Assembly: GCA_964431735.1 (NCBI GenBank)
Contig: CAYSLJ010000240.1
Location: forward strand, 1-7,732
Length of the DNA: 7,732 nucleotides
From: CALARM01 sp964431735
Lineage (GTDB): Bacteria > Vulcanimicrobiota > SpSt-956 > JAKJGF01
Direction of reading: 5' to 3'
Below are positions 5,408 through 7,732 of the stretch, piece by piece (within the stretch, counting starts at the first letter, position 1; each line of letters opens with the position of its first letter). The translations under genes and the position numbers were made by a program. A model generated the notes under the pieces. It saw nothing but the letters and a program-made list of their open reading frames with translations, was not told the DNA's origin and ran no database searches.

Positions 5408-5442
5408 AGCGGGCAGTGATAACTGCCTGCTTCTTGATTTTA
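5406..5442 (+). terminator. Rho-independent terminator of the small Pho-type unit
   Basis: GAAGCGGGCAGT (5406-5417) pairs with ACTGCCTGCTTC (5422-5433) around a GATA loop; the single non-Watson-Crick position is a G-U wobble in the plus-strand RNA. It is followed by TTGATTTTA. The GC-rich stem plus T-rich tail, and the wobble being tolerated only on this strand, make it a plus-strand terminator. It separates the unit from the convergent antitoxin gene. Confidence 0.65.
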
Positions 5443-5461
5443 CGGGTATTATCCACCGGAA

Positions 5462-5629
5462 TTACCCGTCCAGTTCTTCCTGAATGATATTCTGTTCTAT
5501 TCTTGCTTCAATAATCTGGCTTATTATTTCATATTCCGGTTCGAGATCTTTATATGCTTTAGCTACTGCCGGCTCTTTTAATAATTCTTCTTTTATTTCT
5601 TCAAAAGGAATGCCTGTTCTCTTTTTCAT
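5462..5629 (-). pseudogene. truncated XRE/HigA-type antitoxin
   Basis: Encodes 55 residues from an ATG at 5629 with a perfect AAGGAGG (5639-5645) 9 bases upstream; the frame is also open to an ATG at 5680 (72 residues), but the inner start is far better placed. The protein reads MKKRTGIPFEEIKEELLKE followed by the LEPEYEIISQIIEARIEQ segment and QEEL, the usual N-terminal arm and first helix of HigA-like XRE antitoxins (about 90-110 aa). It stops at QEELDG, exactly where the helix-turn-helix should begin, so DNA binding is lost. No toxin gene precedes it in 5681-6067. The stop lies in a 7-bp inverted repeat (ACGGGTA 5442-5448, TACCCGT 5463-5469), perhaps a scar of the event that cut it. Confidence 0.6.
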
Positions 5630-5747
5630 CTTTTTAAACCTCCTTAAACATTCATCCAGGTTACAATGATAACTCCACATTTTTACCTCTGTCTTTACTT
5701 ATGGAAGGAGCACTCATAAACGGGATAACAGTCAGTCAAAGAAACTG

Positions 5748-5765
5748 TGTCCTATTTACAGGACA
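5748..5765. repeat. TGTCCT/AGGACA inverted repeat
   Basis: Two 6-bp arms around ATTTAC form an 18-bp dyad. It lies about 120 bases upstream of the antitoxin start, so it could be an operator of the lost toxin-antitoxin operon, or a fragment of an element end. A further TTGTCCTAAA at 5819-5828 carries the half-site again. Confidence 0.35.
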
Positions 5766-5932
5766 ATTTTACAAACGAATACAATAATTCCTTAACTTAG
5801 AGTAGTTCTAAAAAGTTTTGTCCTAAAGTTTCTCTACATACTCGCAATAGGTAAATAGCTGCTTAATCTTTTTCGGACATTACTTTTTGTACTTACTCTA
5901 ATGACATTACCGGAAAGGGTGGATGACAATAG

Positions 5933-6007
5933 TTACTAATATTGGACACCAATTTATTTGGAGCGGTAATAAGAATGGTTACTAATTTATCTGGAGCAGT
6001 ACTAAGA
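5933..6007. repeat. degenerate direct repeat downstream of brxL
   Basis: TTACTAAT followed by a TTAT(T/C)TGGAGC(G/A)GTA(A/C)TAAGA block occurs twice: 5933-5974, with about 13 extra bases (roughly ATTGGACACCAAT) between the two parts, and 5979-6007, without them. The long block differs at three positions between copies. This could be binding sites, the subterminal repeats of a lost transposon, or tandem duplication. Confidence 0.4.
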
Positions 6008-6067
6008 GAAAATAAAGAAATTTTTCAGAAAAACACAGGTAATACACATGGTAATTATCAGATAGAT

Positions 6068-7732
6068 TCATTCTATAATTGCTTTCATCAGTGCATCTCT
6101 GGCGTTTGAATAAAATTGTATATCAATTTTAGTAGCCATATCATCGGAAAGGTCATATAATTGCTTTCTGCATGTAACAGGCACCAGCAGACATGTTGCC
6201 CCCTTCTCAACAGCTATCTCTGCAAGAGTAACCGGGTTATGAACCGGTTCTATAGAACCGCCGAGATTGATTTCACCTGTAACAATAAGTCCGCTGCGAA
6301 CGCTTTTATTTAAAAGGGATGTACACAGCGCGATTAAAGCTGCCACGCCAATTTTTGCCCCTGATTTCGATACATCAAAAGCCCTCAATTGCACGGTAAA
6401 TTCATAATGTCTCGGTTCTTTATCTCCTACGAGCTGCATGGCATGGGAATAGAGATTTTGTTCTGCATAACCCATACTTTCTTTAAAAGCCGGAGGTACA
6501 GGTTTATTGAGTATTTTTACTCCCGAACCGGGGCCTTCATTAACTTCAATGCGATACAAACCGGGATTTTCTTCAAAACCTCCCGGACTGATAGTCCAGA
6601 TCTGTCCCGGTTCCAGAGGGTCGGAGCCTATGCTGTTTTCACTCTGCAATTCTGGAGTGGATACAAATTTTTCAACACCGTCTGTCCCTATTATATAGCT
6701 GAAATGAGTATTTCTGAATTCTACAGAGCCAATACGTTTCTGCTGTTCCTTTACCCGTCTTCTTGCTTCCATTGCAATACGTATTGCCCATTCCAGGTCT
6801 TCTTCGGGAATATCATTATCCTGACCCGGGTAAATTAATTTAAGTAACCCGCTTATCGTTTTATTTACGGCATTTGTATCACGGCCGCTGAGAGCGCCGC
6901 CGAAATATACCCTGTTCTGAAGAATATTTAATCTGCTCTGATTTCTGAGCTGACTGAAGCATTCTGATAAAAAATCGCTCACCAGCCCGAAATGATCTGT
7001 CAGTAATTCTTTACTGATTTTAGGCACATCCCAGCCCGGTAAATAGGCGTGAATACGATCCATGAAAGCAGTGTCATCTCTCATCTCATCAGGCATTGGG
7101 CCAAAAAGATGGCCAATACGCTGCTGATGTTCAACATCTACATCAAAATTACCCACCATTATAAGGCTTCCGTCTGCTCTGATACTTTCTTTTCCTCTGC
7201 TGAATTCTCCTGATTCCATATAGCCTTTCATTATATTGACTCCGTCTTTCTGGTCGAAAGAAATACCTGATATTTCGTCGAAGCATACAACATCATACTG
7301 GCATACGAGCCCTCTCTGGCCTGTGGAGTTATTTACAAACATTCTTGCCACTGTGGCTTTACCGCCTGAAATCAGGTGTGCATAGGGAGAAACCTGCTGA
7401 AAAAGATGGCTCTTTCCTGTTCCCCTGGGCCCGAGTTCTACCAGGTTGTAATTCCTTTCTACAAAAGGCACCATTCTTAAAAAGAAAGCATTTTTAGCTC
7501 TTTCCGACAGGCTCCCCGGTTCAATACCTATACTGCGAAGAAGAAAATCTTTCCACTGGTCTGCAGTAAATCTTTTACGGGCTTCTGCAAGAATATCAAG
7601 TATATCTCTTTTAGAAAGCTGAATTTCTCTGAGGCTTTCCACTCCGAAAGGACGGCCCTTTTTCTCCTGTGCCATTACCGGATCATAATTCAGAGATATT
7701 TCAGCATAGAAACCGCCTGTTAACATTCTTTC
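6068..7732 (-). CDS. brxL: BrxL, AAA+/Lon-like protein of a BREX phage-defence system (N-terminus beyond window)
   Basis: Runs off the right edge. The frame stays open through 7732 (reading ER before the Met at 7726), and MLTGGFYAEISLNYDP is internal BrxL sequence, so about 130 N-terminal residues are outside. Counting from Met 7726: residues 1-70 carry the PFGVESLREIQLSKRDIL and FLLRSIGIEP block; Walker A is GPRGTGKS (99-106), Walker B VVCFDEISG (146-154), sensor-1-like VGN (191-193), and a DRIHAYLPGW arginine segment (about 223-232). The C-terminal 100 residues are a Lon-like domain (TGEINLGGSIEPV). BrxL is a multimeric, DNA-binding AAA+ protein required for phage restriction in type 1 BREX. 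In Lon the catalytic Ser lies in GPSAG; here the aligned segment is GAKIG (456-460) and the Lys of GGLKEK is also missing, so peptidase activity is unlikely. Normally the last BREX gene, so brxA, brxB, brxC, pglX and pglZ are expected beyond the edge. Confidence 0.93.
   Translation of the reverse strand, partial: ERMLTGGFYAEISLNYDPVMAQEKKGRPFGVESLREIQLSKRDILDILAEARKRFTADQWKDFLLRSIGIEPGSLSERAKNAFFLRMVPFVERNYNLVELGPRGTGKSHLFQQVSPYAHLISGGKATVARMFVNNSTGQRGLVCQYDVVCFDEISGISFDQKDGVNIMKGYMESGEFSRGKESIRADGSLIMVGNFDVDVEHQQRIGHLFGPMPDEMRDDTAFMDRIHAYLPGWDVPKISKELLTDHFGLVSDFLSECFSQLRNQSRLNILQNRVYFGGALSGRDTNAVNKTISGLLKLIYPGQDNDIPEEDLEWAIRIAMEARRRVKEQQKRIGSVEFRNTHFSYIIGTDGVEKFVSTPELQSENSIGSDPLEPGQIWTISPGGFEENPGLYRIEVNEGPGSGVKILNKPVPPAFKESMGYAEQNLYSHAMQLVGDKEPRHYEFTVQLRAFDVSKSGAKIGVAALIALCTSLLNKSVRSGLIVTGEINLGGSIEPVHNPVTLAEIAVEKGATCLLVPVTCRKQLYDLSDDMATKIDIQFYSNARDALMKAIIE

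Larger units (their letters stand above)
5681..6067. other. non-coding flank between brxL and the antitoxin remnant
   Basis: No credible gene on either strand. It contains an inverted repeat TGTCCT (5748-5753), 6-base spacer, AGGACA (5760-5765), and a degenerate direct repeat at 5933-5974 and 5979-6007. It is the 3' flank of brxL, but I find no convincing minus-strand hairpin with a T-run, so brxL's terminator is not identified. The broken repeats suggest decayed insertion-element ends. Confidence 0.5.

Noticed and set aside
5484..5669. Plus-strand 61-codon hydrophobic ORF
   Set aside because: Antisense to the antitoxin, whose sequence is family-typical and has a perfect Shine-Dalgarno.
6389..6838. 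Plus-strand ORFs of 149 and 63 codons inside brxL
   Set aside because: Antisense to strongly recognisable BrxL sequence.
6068..7732. Calling this gene Lon protease
   Set aside because: The AAA+ half, the ERNYNLVELGPRGTGKSH block and the missing Ser/Lys dyad identify BrxL rather than LonA or LonB.
1..7732. tRNA, rRNA or CRISPR array
   Set aside because: No cloverleaf-like segment with a TTCGA-type loop, no rRNA-like conserved blocks and no regularly spaced repeats beyond those listed.

Overview
The window is a bacterial accessory (defence-island type) region of mixed base composition. The toxin-antitoxin genes and the centre are AT-rich (hand counts near 32% GC in sampled 60-base blocks), while the brxL gene and the 5' half of the protease-like gene sample at about 43-48% GC. 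Shine-Dalgarno sites are strong (AAGGAGG at two small genes), there is a lipobox lipoprotein, and one secreted protein has a proline/threonine linker. I cannot name the phylum; an environmental bacterium is all the sequence supports.

Layout, left to right. (1) 123-777: a complete BrnT-like toxin / BrnA-like (CopG/RHH) antitoxin pair with its own promoter, a GTGA stop/start overlap and a perfect 13-bp hairpin behind it. (2) 778-1134: about 350 bases without a gene, holding a palindrome at 955-976. (3) 1135-1326: a small non-coding element bounded by 27-bp near-perfect inverted repeats, like a MITE or IS remnant. (4) 1327-4767: a co-directional cluster of export-related genes. It starts with a 5'-truncated multidomain protein that has an Ig/carboxypeptidase-regulatory-like region, a PT-rich linker and a caspase/CHAT/C25-like module with a His-Gly and a Ser-Cys motif. 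Overlapping it by 4 bases or less is a lipoprotein with about six NHL-like beta-propeller repeats. Last comes a signal-peptide stub cut off by the left end of another element. (5) 4763-5069: that element, a gutted IS21-like remnant with an IstB-like N-terminal fragment. (6) 5076-5441: a compact plus-strand transcription unit. It has four in-phase 11-bp direct repeats (a Pho-box architecture), a perfect TATAAT, two small ORFs with related leaders, and a hairpin terminator. It is the least explained part of the window. (7) 5462-5629, minus strand: an orphan XRE/HigA-type antitoxin truncated at the start of its DNA-binding domain. (8) 5681-6067: non-coding, with a TGTCCT palindrome and a degenerate direct repeat. 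(9) 6068-7732, minus strand: brxL of a BREX phage-defence system, running off the right edge; the rest of BREX presumably lies beyond it.

How they fit: brxL normally sits at the end of a type 1 BREX operon, and the flank beyond it here is a graveyard of toxin-antitoxin genes and element ends, as expected at the edge of a defence island. The protease-like/propeller genes form a separate unit that looks like cell-surface or secreted function; its 5' and 3' ends have both been eroded by small elements. The phosphate-type promoter with its tiny ORFs lies between two damaged regions, so it could be either an intact small regulatory/peptide gene or the retained head of a lost Pho-regulon operon.
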